NCBI RefSeq assembly: GCF_013371085.1
Contig: NZ_JABWCV010000006.1
Span: forward strand, 186,001 to 250,000
Source: Vreelandella maris
GTDB taxonomy: Bacteria > Pseudomonadota > Gammaproteobacteria > Pseudomonadales > Halomonadaceae
Direction of reading: 5' to 3'
Length of the DNA: 64,000 nucleotides
Position numbers and translations under genes: made by a program. Numbering within the stretch: the first letter of the stretch is position 1; each line of letters opens with the position of its first letter. Positions 52,913 to 62,630 of the stretch are shown piece after piece. The notes below the pieces were generated by a model. It did no database searches and was not told the origin of the DNA. It saw nothing but the letters and a program-made list of their open reading frames with translations.

Positions 52913-55102
52913 ATGGATTTTAATCAATCGGCTGAAGACAACCTGTTCGACCACGCCCGTGTGATTGGCAAACCTCATCCCCGAGTCGACGGCCTTCTCA
53001 AAGTAACTGGCCGCGCGCCCTATGCGTATGAGCGCCATAACGTAGTTGCCAATCAACTGGTGGGGTACCCCTTGTGCGCAACGATTGCCAAGGGGCGGAT
53101 TACCCATATGGACGCTTCCGCCGCCCGCGCCGCCCCCGGCGTTGCGGCCGTGGTGACTACCGCCGAACTTGAACCACTTGAACGTGCTAAAAGTAATATC
53201 GCCCACCTATTCGGCGGCGCAAAGATTGAGCACTACCATCAGGCGATTGCCGTGGTGGTCGCTGAAACACTGGAACAGGCGCACGGTGCCGCTGGCCTGA
53301 TTGAGGTGCGGTACGAAGAAGCGCCGGGCGTGTTTGATCTTGAGGACGCCTTTGAGCGGCTACAGGACATCGGCGAGCCGCAAACTAATGTGGGTGATGT
53401 GGATGCCGCTTTGCAAGCCGCGCCCGTAACGCTGGATGCGGTTTACCGCACGGCATCCCAAAGCCACGCCATGATGGAGCCGCATGCGTCGATCGTCGAT
53501 TGGTCCGAGGGTGGGCAGATGACGGTGTGGACCTCGAACCAAATGATAGACACGAATCGGCAGGCACTGGCCACCACCTTCAATATTGACGCTGATACCA
53601 TTCGCGTAGAGAGCCCCTATATCGGCGGCGGCTTTGGCGGAAAGCTTTGGCTACGGGCCGATGCGGTGCTCGCCGCGCTTGGCTCGCGCGAGACCGGGCG
53701 GCCAGTCAAAGTCGCCTTGCCGCGCCCAATGATCTTCAACAATGCCACGCATCGGTCCGGCACCATTCAACGCCTGCGCATCGCGGCCGGATCAGATGGC
53801 AAGATTACCGCTTTCGACCATGCTGCCATTTCCCATACGCTGCCCGGCGGCAGCGGTGAAGACGCGGTCAACCAGACCCGCTGCTTCTATGCGGGCGAAA
53901 ATCGTCGCGTAGCGCACCATCCTATCGATATGGGCCTGCCCGAATCGGCGGACATGCGTGCCCCTGGTGAAGCCTCGGGGCTGGCGGTGCTGGAGATCGC
54001 CATGGACGAGATGGCGGAGAAGCTCGGCATGGATCCGGTGGAATTCCGGATTCTCAACGACACCCAGGTCAACCCCGAGGAGCCCTCAAAGCCTTTCACC
54101 GAACGTCACTTTGTGGAGTGCCTGCGTAAGGGCGCCGACACTTTCGGCTGGGCTGAGCGTAACCTTGAGCCTGGCGGTCGGCGCGAAGGCCAGTGGCTGA
54201 TTGGCCACGGTATGGCCGGAGCTTATCGCGGTGCGCCCACCATGACCTCGGGCGCGCGGGTGCGCTTGCAGAAAGGGCGGCTGATCGTGGAAACCGATAT
54301 GACCGATATCGGTACCGGCTCCTACACCATCCTGACCCAAACGGCGGCAGAAACCATGGGCATGGAGATGCAGGATGTAGAAGTGCGCCTTGGCAATAGC
54401 GCCTATCCAACCTCCTCCGGCTCAGGCGGGCAGTTTGGTGCGACTAGCACCACCGCTGGCGTATATGCTGCCTGTGTGGCGCTTCAAGAGCAGATCGCCA
54501 AGCGCCTAAACGTTGACGAGGCGCGCTTTGAAAATGGCCGCGTGGTTTCCGGACAGAAAGATCTGGCGCTGGCCGACATAGCCGATGGCGAAGAGATAGT
54601 GGCTGAGGATTCGATCAACTTTGGCGACTTCAAGGATGAGCTGGAGATCGGCACCTTCGGCGCGCACTTTATCGAGGTGGCCGTGAATGCCTACACCGGG
54701 GAAACTCGCGTGCGGCGTATGCTGGCCGTGTGCGATGCAGGGCGCATCCTCAATCCCATCACGGCGCGCAGCCAGGTAATTGGCGGCATGACCATGGGCG
54801 TAGGCGCTGCCTTGACCGAGGGCATGAGCGTGGATACCGGGCGCGGCTTCTTCGTCAACCACGACCTAGCAGGCTACGAAGTGGCGGTACATGCGGATAT
54901 TCCCGAGCAGGAGGTCATCTTTTTAGAGACCACCGATGCTGCTTCATCGCCCCTAAAAGCAAAAGGGGTGGGTGAGCTGGGTATTTGCGGCGTAGCGGCT
55001 GCGATTGGCAACGCGATCTACAATGCCACCGGTGTCCGGATACGTGAGTACCCGATGACGCTGGATCACATGATCGATCAACTCCCTAACACTGAGCGTT
55101 GA
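52913..55102 (+). CDS. Molybdenum hydroxylase molybdopterin subunit (PaoC-like)
   Basis: 729 residues. Cofactor-binding segments include PYIGGGFGGKLWLRADAVLA, SSGSGGQFGATSTTAGVYAA and the C-terminal KAKGVGELGICGVAAAIGNA, whose Glu is the catalytic base. The set resembles the PaoABC aldehyde oxidoreductase more than xanthine dehydrogenase, by subunit split and by the cluster-bearing FAD subunit. Substrate probably an aromatic or other aldehyde; not certain. Codon use is GC-rich. Confidence 0.92.
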   Translation: MDFNQSAEDNLFDHARVIGKPHPRVDGLLKVTGRAPYAYERHNVVANQLVGYPLCATIAKGRITHMDASAARAAPGVAAVVTTAELEPLERAKSNIAHLFGGAKIEHYHQAIAVVVAETLEQAHGAAGLIEVRYEEAPGVFDLEDAFERLQDIGEPQTNVGDVDAALQAAPVTLDAVYRTASQSHAMMEPHASIVDWSEGGQMTVWTSNQMIDTNRQALATTFNIDADTIRVESPYIGGGFGGKLWLRADAVLAALGSRETGRPVKVALPRPMIFNNATHRSGTIQRLRIAAGSDGKITAFDHAAISHTLPGGSGEDAVNQTRCFYAGENRRVAHHPIDMGLPESADMRAPGEASGLAVLEIAMDEMAEKLGMDPVEFRILNDTQVNPEEPSKPFTERHFVECLRKGADTFGWAERNLEPGGRREGQWLIGHGMAGAYRGAPTMTSGARVRLQKGRLIVETDMTDIGTGSYTILTQTAAETMGMEMQDVEVRLGNSAYPTSSGSGGQFGATSTTAGVYAACVALQEQIAKRLNVDEARFENGRVVSGQKDLALADIADGEEIVAEDSINFGDFKDELEIGTFGAHFIEVAVNAYTGETRVRRMLAVCDAGRILNPITARSQVIGGMTMGVGAALTEGMSVDTGRGFFVNHDLAGYEVAVHADIPEQEVIFLETTDAASSPLKAKGVGELGICGVAAAIGNAIYNATGVRIREYPMTLDHMIDQLPNTER

Positions 55103-55202
55103 GCTAGCTTGACCTTGGGGCGACACACAGGTTGTAAGCTTTCAATTGGATGTTGCGTCGCTTACCAACGTTTTTTATTCGCTCTTAATCAGGAGGGTAT
55201 TT

Positions 55203-55649
55203 ATGAGCCGCTTAACCACCTCAATATTCCTATCTAGTGCTCTAATTCTCGGGGCGACCTCGGTGCATGCGGCACTGCCTGACGAGGCCACACTATATAA
55301 AAATCCCCAGTGCGGCTGCTGTGACGGTTACGCACGTCATCTTGAAGAGCTCGGCGTAGAAGTGACGATTATTGATGACGTGGAGTTGGGTGATATCAAG
55401 CAACAGGCGGGCGTGCCTTATGGCTTGGGATCGTGCCATACCATCGAGATGGGCGAGTATTGGATTGAAGGGCATGTGCCGATGGAAGCGGTTACAAAGC
55501 TGTTTGAAGAGCAGCCTGACGTCGATGGTATTGGTTTGGCCGGTATGCCCATTGGTACGCCGGGTATGCCTGGTCCTCAAGACGAGCCCTATAACGTCTA
55601 CGCGTATAGCGACCAGCAGGATGAGCCGTTCATGACACTGGCGCCTTGA
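55203..55649 (+). CDS. DUF411 family metal-binding protein
   Basis: 148 residues with a signal peptide (TSIFLSSALILGATSVHAA). The family core is TLYKNPQCGCCDGYARHLEE with the CxCC metal site, then LGSCHTIEMGEYWIEGHVP with further Cys and His. DUF411 proteins often accompany copper resistance genes; here it follows the molybdenum hydroxylase operon by 100 bases and has its own strong ribosome site (AGGAGG). A copper role is inference from the family. Confidence 0.88.
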   Translation: MSRLTTSIFLSSALILGATSVHAALPDEATLYKNPQCGCCDGYARHLEELGVEVTIIDDVELGDIKQQAGVPYGLGSCHTIEMGEYWIEGHVPMEAVTKLFEEQPDVDGIGLAGMPIGTPGMPGPQDEPYNVYAYSDQQDEPFMTLAP

Positions 55650-55660
55650 AGAACGGCCGC

Positions 55661-56077
55661 TTAAGACTTTTCAGGTAGCGCATAGCTGGCGGTGACATGC
55701 ACCACGGGGCGCGTGTCATCGCTGGCTGAAAAAATCTGTACTTCGCCCACCGCTAGGCGGCGGCCGAGTTTGATCAGCTTGGCGTGGGCGATAATGTCGT
55801 GATCACCGGAAGCCGCGCGCAGAAAGTGGCAGTTTAAGTCGCTGGTCACGGCCATCGCCTCTGGGCCGATTTGCGCCAAGATAGCGACGTACATAGCGAC
55901 ATCTGCAAACCCCATCATCGTGGGCCCGGAAACCCGCGGGCCAGGGCGTAGATGTTCATGGCCAATCTTTAGGCGCATGGTGGCGCTCATCTCGCCCACG
56001 CTCTCTATCTTGCCCATTCGCTGGGGAAAGACTTCATCCAGAAAGTGCTCAATCTGCTCAGCAGTCATCACGGTCAT
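55661..56077 (-). CDS. PaaI-type thioesterase (hotdog fold)
   Basis: 138 residues. Hotdog-fold features: MRLKIGHEHLRPGPRVSGPT, MMGFADVAMYVAILAQIG (Asp as catalytic candidate), AVTSDLNCHFLRAASG and LIKLGRRLAVGEVQIF. It probably hydrolyses an acyl-CoA, substrate unknown. It converges on the DUF411 gene with 11 bases between. A palindrome TTAACGTTAA at 56101-56110 lies just upstream of its start. Confidence 0.88.
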   Translation of the reverse strand: MTVMTAEQIEHFLDEVFPQRMGKIESVGEMSATMRLKIGHEHLRPGPRVSGPTMMGFADVAMYVAILAQIGPEAMAVTSDLNCHFLRAASGDHDIIAHAKLIKLGRRLAVGEVQIFSASDDTRPVVHVTASYALPEKS

Positions 56078-56123
56078 TGTTATTATTCCTCACGTTTTCT
56101 TTAACGTTAACGTCAATCAGCCT

Positions 56124-56157
56124 AAATAAAAAGCCCCAAGGCGCGAGCCTTGGGGCT
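56124..56157 (-). terminator. Terminator of glcB
   Basis: AGCCCCAAGGC at 56132-56142 pairs with GCCTTGGGGCT at 56147-56157 around GCGA. On the minus strand the stem is followed by a T-rich run (TTTTTATTT), 30 bases beyond the glcB stop. Confidence 0.9.
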
Positions 56158-56187
56158 ATGTGAGTAAGCGAGCGGGCTTACTTAACC

Positions 56188-58368
56188 TTATGCACGTTTA
56201 GCTTTGTGCACCTGGCGCCATTCGTGGAGTAGCGGCTCGGTGTAGCCAGAAGGCTGGACGCGACCTTTGAAGATCAGGTCGGAGGCAGCTTTGAACGCGG
56301 TAGAGGCTTCAAAGTCCGCACTCATAGCGGTGTAGGTCGGGTCGCCTGCGTTCTGCTCGTCGACTACCTTGGCCATACGCTTAAGGGTTTCTTCCACCCG
56401 CGGCGCATCGACAATGCCATGGTGCAGCCAGTTGGCAATGTGCTGGCTTGAGATACGCAGCGTCGCACGGTCTTCCATCAGGCCGACGTTGTGGATGTCT
56501 GGCACTTTCGAGCAACCTACGCCGTGCTCTACCCAGCGCACAACGTAACCCAGAATACCCTGGCAGTTGTTATCCAGCTCCTGCTGCTTCTCTTCATCGG
56601 ACCAGTTGGCGTTTTCCGCCACCGGCACGGTGAGTAGATCATCCAAGTAGTCGGGCTCGCCCAGCTCTTCCAGCTCGCGCTGAACGTCGGTGACGTTGAC
56701 TTGGTGATAGTGCAGCGCATGGAGCGCGGCCGCCGTTGGCGAGGGCACCCAAGCGGTGTTGGCACCGGCTTTCGGGTGGCCGATTTTTTGCTCCAGCATG
56801 TTGTGCATCAGGTCCGGCATGGCCCACATGCCTTTACCGATTTGCGCACGACCGCGTAGGCCGCAAGCAAGGCCCACTTGCACGTTGCTCTTTTCATAGG
56901 CCTGGATCCACGCAGCGCTCTTCATATCGCCTTTGCGCACCATGGGGCCTGCTTCCATGGCGGTATGCATTTCGTCGCCAGTGCGGTCCAGGAAGCCGGT
57001 GTTGATGAAGGCTACGCGGGAAGCGGCTTCCGCAATACACGCCTTGAGGTTAACGGTGGTGCGACGCTCCTCATCCATGATGCCCATTTTCAGGGTGTCA
57101 CGGCTCATGCCCAGAAGGTCTTCAACGCGGCCAAACAGTTCGTTGGCGAAGGCGACTTCTTTAGGGCCGTGCATCTTCGGCTTCACGATATAAACCGAGC
57201 CAGTGCGCGAGTTGCGCGGCTGGCTGTCATCTTTTTTCAGATCATGCAGCGCGAGTAGTGAGGTCACTACCGCATCTAGAATGCCTTCCGGCAGCTCGTT
57301 GCCGTTTTCATCCAGAATCGCAGGCGTGGTCATCAAGTGACCCACATTACGCACGAACATCAGCGAACGACCGGGGAGGGTGACACTACCGCCATCGCTA
57401 GTTTGCCAGGTGCGGTCGGCGTTCAGCTTACGCGTAAACGTCTTGTCACCTTTCTCGATCTTCTCTTCCAGGTCGCCCTTCATCAGGCCGAGCCAGTTGC
57501 TGTAAACACCGACCTTGTCTTCTGAATCCACCGCAGCAACGGAGTCTTCACAATCCATGATCGTGGTCAGGGCGGCCTCGACGACAACATCCTTCACGCC
57601 GGCCGGGTCGGTTTTACCGATGGAATCGCTGGCGTCGATCTGAATTTCCAGGTGCAGGCCATTGTTACCCAGCAAAATGGCATCGGGTTTGGCTGCTTCG
57701 CCAGTGAAGCCGATCAGCTTGCCGGAGTCCTTCAAGCCGGTTTCACGGCCGCCTTCCAGGGTGACGACCAAATGCTCGTCACGGATGGCGTACTTCACCG
57801 CGTCACGGTGTGAGCCAGTGGCCAACGGTGCCGCGCGATCCAGCACGCCGCGCGCGTAGGCAATCACTTTGGCGCCGCGTTTCGGGTTGAAGCTGGTGCC
57901 TTTCTCGGCGCCGTCGTCTTCTGAAATCGCGTCGGTGCCGTACAGGGCATCATAAAGGCTGCCCCAGCGTGCATTGGCAGCGTTCAGCGCATAGCGCGCA
58001 TTGCTTACCGGCACCACCAGCTGCGGGCCTGCTTGAACAGCTACTTCTCGATCAACATTCGTCGTTGTCGCTTTGACGTTAGCGGGGGCTTCCACCAAAT
58101 AGCCAGTCTCTTTCAGAAAGCTGCGGTACGCAGGCATATCGGTGACCGGGCCGGGGTTTTCCCGGTGCCACGCATCTAGCTTCTCTTGCAGCGTGTCGCG
58201 CTCTTCCAGCAATTGACGGTTTTTAGGGGTCAGATCATGAAACAGAGCATCCACACCGGCCCAAAAGGCATTTTCATCAACGCCTGTTCCCGGTAGCGCC
58301 TGCTCATTAATAAAACGATCTAAATCGGCTGCCACCTGTAAACGGTGGCGCGTGATACGCTCACTCAT
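56188..58368 (-). CDS. glcB: Malate synthase G
   Basis: 726 residues, the usual size for the monomeric G form. It condenses glyoxylate and acetyl-CoA to malate. Family segments are [73 protein letters not shown], and [20 protein letters not shown]. The ATG at 58368 follows AGGAGAT by five bases. The frame remains open further to 58494, but this part is a tandem repeat region. It appears monocistronic; it may serve C2 growth or acetyl units from aromatic breakdown. Confidence 0.95.
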   Translation of the reverse strand: MSERITRHRLQVAADLDRFINEQALPGTGVDENAFWAGVDALFHDLTPKNRQLLEERDTLQEKLDAWHRENPGPVTDMPAYRSFLKETGYLVEAPANVKATTTNVDREVAVQAGPQLVVPVSNARYALNAANARWGSLYDALYGTDAISEDDGAEKGTSFNPKRGAKVIAYARGVLDRAAPLATGSHRDAVKYAIRDEHLVVTLEGGRETGLKDSGKLIGFTGEAAKPDAILLGNNGLHLEIQIDASDSIGKTDPAGVKDVVVEAALTTIMDCEDSVAAVDSEDKVGVYSNWLGLMKGDLEEKIEKGDKTFTRKLNADRTWQTSDGGSVTLPGRSLMFVRNVGHLMTTPAILDENGNELPEGILDAVVTSLLALHDLKKDDSQPRNSRTGSVYIVKPKMHGPKEVAFANELFGRVEDLLGMSRDTLKMGIMDEERRTTVNLKACIAEAASRVAFINTGFLDRTGDEMHTAMEAGPMVRKGDMKSAAWIQAYEKSNVQVGLACGLRGRAQIGKGMWAMPDLMHNMLEQKIGHPKAGANTAWVPSPTAAALHALHYHQVNVTDVQRELEELGEPDYLDDLLTVPVAENANWSDEEKQQELDNNCQGILGYVVRWVEHGVGCSKVPDIHNVGLMEDRATLRISSQHIANWLHHGIVDAPRVEETLKRMAKVVDEQNAGDPTYTAMSADFEASTAFKAASDLIFKGRVQPSGYTEPLLHEWRQVHKAKRA

Positions 58369-58403
58369 GGGGTATCTCCTGTGAGGATGCCCGTGGGCAC
58401 TCT

Positions 58404-58448
58404 GTTTTTTAGAACATGTTTTTTTAGAACATGGGTTCTTAAAACATG
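58404..58448. repeat. Three tandem 15-bp repeats upstream of glcB
   Basis: Units are GTTTTTTAGAACATG (58404-58418), TTTTTTTAGAACATG (58419-58433) and GGTTCTTAAAACATG (58434-58448). On the glcB strand each begins CATGTTCTAA or a close variant. The array is 36-80 bases upstream of the glcB start, the right place for a transcription factor array, although promoter elements were not identified. Confidence 0.85.
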
Positions 58449-58630
58449 GTTTGCCGTGGGCAGAGTAAAATGTATTTATGGAAAATAATTCCACATTTGC
58501 TCGGGCATGTAAACAGCGTAGACCCTAAAGCGGTAAAATGCGCGACCAAATGACTAGCAATTAGAAGTTGATAGCGCGACTCGCCTGCCGCGTCTAGGCC
58601 AACGTAAAATGGCGATATGGAGAAACAACG

Positions 58631-59611
58631 ATGCGTGATTTCCAACATCTGGAAGGCTTGTTTCGCCATGCTTCGGGCGAGACCGCCCTTAGCCGTCTGC
58701 TGCCAGGGGAAAGTTTGACCGACGCCATGCAGGACTATTTTCAGCACTATGGTCTGGAAGTCCTGCTATTGGATACCAGTGAAGTACACGCAGGCTTTAT
58801 TGATACTGGACGCTTTGCGCTGTGGTGCCAAGTGTGGAGCCCGCCGCAGCCGGTGGGCACCGCTTTCGTGGTGCACGGTTATTTTGACCATATGGGCCTG
58901 TATCGCCATCTGCTCAAGCGTTTGCTGGCCAAGGGCTGGCGGGTGGTGCTGTGGGATCTTCCGGGCCATGGTCTTTCCAGTGGTGCGCGCGCGGAAATAG
59001 AGGATTTCGATGATTATCAGCACTGTCTGACCCACCTGCAGACCACCCTCAAGAGCCAGGGAATGGCGCCGGCCCCGTGGCTGGGGGTGGGGCAGAGCAC
59101 CGGCGGGGCAATTCTAGCTACCGATGCGCTCGCCCGTCGAGAGGATGCGGGCTGGTCAGGCTTGGTACTGCTGGCGCCATTGGTGCGACCTTGGGGTTGG
59201 AGTCAAACAAGCTGGCTGCACTTGATTGCCAGCCCATTTGTAAAAGAGCTGCCGCGTAAATATCGGCCCAACTCTACCGACGAACAGTTCACCGAATTTC
59301 TACGCGAGGGAGACCCTCTGCAGCCCGAGCGCTTGAGCGTTGCCTGGGTGAGCGCCATGCGCCGCTGGATGCCCCGCCTGCTGGCGCATGAGCCCAGCCA
59401 GTTACCTACGCTTATTTTGCAGGGCGAGCAGGATTTGACCGTTGATTGGGAGTGGAATTTAGCGATTCTGGCGAAGAAGTTTCCCAATGCCGAGATCCAT
59501 CGCCACCCGGAAGCCCGCCATCATCTGGTAAATGAAGCCGATTCCATCCGGGAGGTGCTGTTTGAAGCGCTGGATGGGTTTATAGACCAGTTAAGCGAAA
59601 ATCAGGCCTAG
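58631..59611 (+). CDS. Alpha/beta hydrolase (serine aminopeptidase S33/lysophospholipase type)
   Basis: 326 residues, no signal peptide. FVVHGYFDHMGLYRHL carries the oxyanion HG motif, GVGQSTGGAILA the nucleophile Ser, LQGEQDLTVDW the Asp and EARHHLVNE the His. PldB- or monoacylglycerol-lipase-like. It starts 13 bases after a GGAGAAAC site and ends 12 bases before the convergent comM. Substrate unknown. Confidence 0.88.
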   Translation: MRDFQHLEGLFRHASGETALSRLLPGESLTDAMQDYFQHYGLEVLLLDTSEVHAGFIDTGRFALWCQVWSPPQPVGTAFVVHGYFDHMGLYRHLLKRLLAKGWRVVLWDLPGHGLSSGARAEIEDFDDYQHCLTHLQTTLKSQGMAPAPWLGVGQSTGGAILATDALARREDAGWSGLVLLAPLVRPWGWSQTSWLHLIASPFVKELPRKYRPNSTDEQFTEFLREGDPLQPERLSVAWVSAMRRWMPRLLAHEPSQLPTLILQGEQDLTVDWEWNLAILAKKFPNAEIHRHPEARHHLVNEADSIREVLFEALDGFIDQLSENQA

Positions 59612-59623
59612 TGCCGCTTTTCG

Positions 59624-61132
59624 CTAAGCTCCCTTCAGCATCCGATCCAACTGCCGGTAGCCAATCGCTTCAATAAAGTGCGGTTGAGTGGGTTTGGGTT
59701 CACCCTGCAGGTCGGCTAGCGTAAGCGCCACCCGCAAAACGCGGTGGTAGGCGCGGGCGGAAAGCTTGAGCTTTTCGAGCACGCCTGCAAGCCAGGCGCG
59801 TTCTTCATCATTCAGGTCGCAGGCGGCTTCCAGGGCTTTGCCGCTTAACTGGCTGTTAAGTGCGCCGCGCGCCATTTGGCGCTCCCGCGCCGCGATTACT
59901 CGCTCACGCACGGCTTCGGAGGACTCGCCTTGAGTTTGCGCGGTGAGCTGTTCAGGTGGCAGTGCGGGGACTTCCACCTGAAGGTCGATGCGATCCAGCA
60001 GCGGCCCGGAAAGCCGTGCTTGATAACGCTGAATTTGGCTGGCGGTACACTGGCAACGCTGGCGCGGGTCGCCTAAGTGGCCGCAGGGGCAAGGATTCAT
60101 GGCGGCTACCAATTGAAAACGAGCTGGATAACGGCGTTCATGGCTGGCGCGGGCTAAATGAATCGTACCTGTTTCCAGTGGCTGCCGAAGTACCTCTAAT
60201 ACATGGCGTGAAAACTCGGGCAGTTCATCCAAAAAAAGCACGCCGTGGTGAGCGAGTGATATTTCGCCGGGTTTGGGTTTTGAGCCGCCGCCGACCAGGG
60301 CGGCGGCGCTGGCACTGTGATGGGGTTGGCGAAACGGCCTTTTGCCCCAGTCGGCTTCCAGCGGCAGGCCGCAGACTGAGCGCACCGCGGCGACTTCCAG
60401 CGCATCCTCTTCGGAAAGCGGCGGCAGAATGCCCGGAAGGCGGCTGGCCAGCATGGTTTTGCCGGTGCCTGGCGGGCCTGCGAATATGAGATTATGACCA
60501 CCAGCAGCGGCGACTTCGAGCGCGCGCCGCGCCTGCTGCTGGCCGCGCACATCGGCGAGGTCATCCACCGGGGCGGTGGTTTTAACCGAGGCGCTGAGCT
60601 TGTGCGGGAGAATCTTCTCTTGGTCGAGTAAGTGCGCCACGACTTGCCAGAGCGTGTCGGCAGGCAGCACCGGTAAGTCGCCTGCCAGGGCCGCTTCATC
60701 GGCGCAGTCGCGGGGAATAATAAGCGCTTTTTTCACCCGCCGCGTAGCCAGGGCAAAGGGCAGTATTCCCGGCACGGCGCGCAGTTTGCCATCTAGGGCC
60801 AACTCACCGGCGCACTCCATACCTTCCAATGCTTCCACCGGAATTTGCCCAGAGGCGGCGAGAATGCCCAGGGCTATAGGCAAATCAAAACGGCCACCCT
60901 CTTTGGGGAGATCAGCGGGAGCGAGGTTCAACGTGATTCGTCGCGTATTAGGGAAATCAAAGCCTGCATTGACCAATGCACTGCGCACCCGTTCACGGCT
61001 CTCTTTGACGGCGGTTTCCGGTAGGCCCACCAGCGTTAGACCTGGCAAGCCGTTGGCTAAATGCACCTCGACATGCACCGCTGGTGCGTCTAAACCTACG
61101 CCTGCGCGCGTGGCTACAATGGCTAGCGTCAT
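59624..61132 (-). CDS. comM: YifB-family Mg chelatase-like AAA ATPase (ComM)
   Basis: 502 residues. The N-terminal ChlI domain (VHLANGLPGLTLVGLPETAV, RRITLNLAPADLPKEGGRFD), the AAA Walker A AGPPGTGKTMLASRLPGIL, Walker B VLFLDELPEF, the zinc-like MNPCPCGHLGDP with QRCQC, and the C-terminal helical domain SARAYHRVLRVALTLADL are complete. ComM is a hexameric helicase that promotes branch migration in natural transformation of gammaproteobacteria. Single gene here. Confidence 0.94.
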   Translation of the reverse strand: MTLAIVATRAGVGLDAPAVHVEVHLANGLPGLTLVGLPETAVKESRERVRSALVNAGFDFPNTRRITLNLAPADLPKEGGRFDLPIALGILAASGQIPVEALEGMECAGELALDGKLRAVPGILPFALATRRVKKALIIPRDCADEAALAGDLPVLPADTLWQVVAHLLDQEKILPHKLSASVKTTAPVDDLADVRGQQQARRALEVAAAGGHNLIFAGPPGTGKTMLASRLPGILPPLSEEDALEVAAVRSVCGLPLEADWGKRPFRQPHHSASAAALVGGGSKPKPGEISLAHHGVLFLDELPEFSRHVLEVLRQPLETGTIHLARASHERRYPARFQLVAAMNPCPCGHLGDPRQRCQCTASQIQRYQARLSGPLLDRIDLQVEVPALPPEQLTAQTQGESSEAVRERVIAARERQMARGALNSQLSGKALEAACDLNDEERAWLAGVLEKLKLSARAYHRVLRVALTLADLQGEPKPTQPHFIEAIGYRQLDRMLKGA

Positions 61133-61249
61133 CGCCTTCCCTCGCTGGTTTTTGGTAAAAGCTCTGACCCTAATGTGAGCGTAATCTACTTTAATTTAAG
61201 TATTAAACTACCTTAGTTAAAAACGCTTTGGTAGCGTTCTGGCTTATGA

Positions 61250-62131
61250 TTATTGTGTTGGCGCTGCTTCCAGTGCTGCGGTCAGTTCCTTGGCAAAGCG
61301 TTGAGCCGAAGGTAATGCGCCGAAGCTCCATACCGGCGGTAGGTGTAGCAGGTTGTCATTCTTGACGCTGGGAAGTTGTTGCCACAGGCCGCTTTTTGCA
61401 AGCTGCTCTTCTACCCCGGCGGGGAGTGGGTCGATGATAACCAGCATTGCCTCAGGGTAGCGTGCCAGCGCTTCAACCCCTACCAGCGCAAATCCCCAGG
61501 CGTTGGTGGGCTGGTCCCAGGCATTAGGGAGTTCGAGCTGCTCTAGAACAGCGTTGTAAAGACTGTTATCGCCAAAGACGCGCACGTGGCGGGCATCCAT
61601 GAACTGCACCATGAGCAGTGGTGCGATTTCTGACTGTGAGCGGGGCCGGGATTCGCGCAGCGTGGTCATCAAGGTTTGGGTTTCTTCGATCAGTTGCTCT
61701 GCCTGGGGCTGACGCTCGGTTAACTCGCCCAACTGGCGGGTCAGGGTTTGCATCTCTTGCCAAGTATCGGTGCCGGGCGAATAGAGCGCGAACGAGGTGA
61801 CCGGTGCGATTCGCTCCAGGCGCGGTGTTAAGCCAGCGAACATGGGGGAGATCAGTATCTGTTCGGGCGGTACTTGGGCCAATAGCTCCAGATTGGGTTG
61901 GGTGCGCAGGCCCATATCAGTGGCACTGTTAGGTATACGGGGCTCACCTACCCAGTCGTGGTAAGCGTCCTGTTGGGCAACGCTGCTAATAGGGGCGTCA
62001 ATGGCCAGCAGGGTTTCGGCGATAGTCCAGTCGACCGTTGCCCACTGCGCCTTTGCCGTTGAAAAAGTCATTAGGCAAACGGCGAACAGCCCACAGCGTA
62101 CAAATAAAGAGAGCAGGGTGGTTTGGCGCAT
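61250..62131 (-). CDS. ABC transporter substrate-binding protein, iron-siderophore type
   Basis: 293 residues with a signal peptide (LFAVCLMTFSTAKAQ). It has the class III binding-protein fold of FhuD/FecB-like proteins: TVDWTIAETLLAIDAPISSV, GLRTQPNLELLAQVPPEQIL, LISPMFAGLTPRLERIAPVT and FALVGVEALARYPEAMLVII. No permease or ATPase gene follows or precedes in the window; its partners may lie elsewhere or are lost. A Fe(III)-siderophore ligand is inferred from family. Confidence 0.85.
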   Translation of the reverse strand: MRQTTLLSLFVRCGLFAVCLMTFSTAKAQWATVDWTIAETLLAIDAPISSVAQQDAYHDWVGEPRIPNSATDMGLRTQPNLELLAQVPPEQILISPMFAGLTPRLERIAPVTSFALYSPGTDTWQEMQTLTRQLGELTERQPQAEQLIEETQTLMTTLRESRPRSQSEIAPLLMVQFMDARHVRVFGDNSLYNAVLEQLELPNAWDQPTNAWGFALVGVEALARYPEAMLVIIDPLPAGVEEQLAKSGLWQQLPSVKNDNLLHLPPVWSFGALPSAQRFAKELTAALEAAPTQ

Positions 62132-62630
62132 GATGAAGAGAGGCCATCCAGAAAAATAAGAGCTGTATTTAAACGATAATATTTATTGTTTGCAAACATG
62201 GGTGCAGGTGATGCCGTAGCGCAATCCCAATTGCTCCAGCGACTGCGGTGTCAGGGCCTGCTGTGTTTGGTCTACAGGCGGATGAGTCGCGAGTGTTTTC
62301 ATAGGTCATGCGCTATCGTTTTCAATGATATGCATCAAATTGGCGCATCATTAGGCAAGGCAATTCGTCAAAATGAAAAAGGCTGCGCTGGCTGAGGCCA
62401 TCCGACGGCGGGATCGGAACCGATTTGACCTATCTTGGTGCTTACGCGCTATTTATTTGTATCAGGCCGCCTTTCTCAGGGGCTCCACTATTGAAGGCCT
62501 TAATGTGCTTGAAGAGGGTTGAGAGGATGCGATTGAGCAAGACGGCTTATCACGACGGCAGACGTCGGCAATAGGTGATGTCACGCTATTGCCGATAACC
62601 GCTAACTAAGTGACTGGGCAGTAAATGGGT
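62132..62630. other. Gene-poor region with two small unassigned frames
   Basis: Nearly 500 bases. On the minus strand 62183-62302 reads a 39-codon frame (begins MKTLATHPPVDQ, ends GITCTHVCKQ). On the plus strand 62373-62522 reads a 49-codon frame (begins MKKAALAEAIRRRDR, ends GLNVLEEG). Neither has a good ribosome site or a recognised family. They may be remnants of siderophore-uptake genes next to the orphan binding protein, or chance. No terminator or riboswitch was recognised. Confidence 0.3.

Noticed and set aside
58369-58494. N-terminal extension of malate synthase with Cys-Ser-Lys repeats
   Set aside because: A strong ribosome site precedes the ATG at 58368, which gives the normal length. 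The extension is a translation of the 15-bp repeats.
62390-62440. tRNA-like stretch, GGTTCCGATCCCGCC on the minus strand
   Set aside because: The T-loop would read TTCCGAT, which does not fit TTCRANY, and no acceptor, D or anticodon arms could be folded around it.
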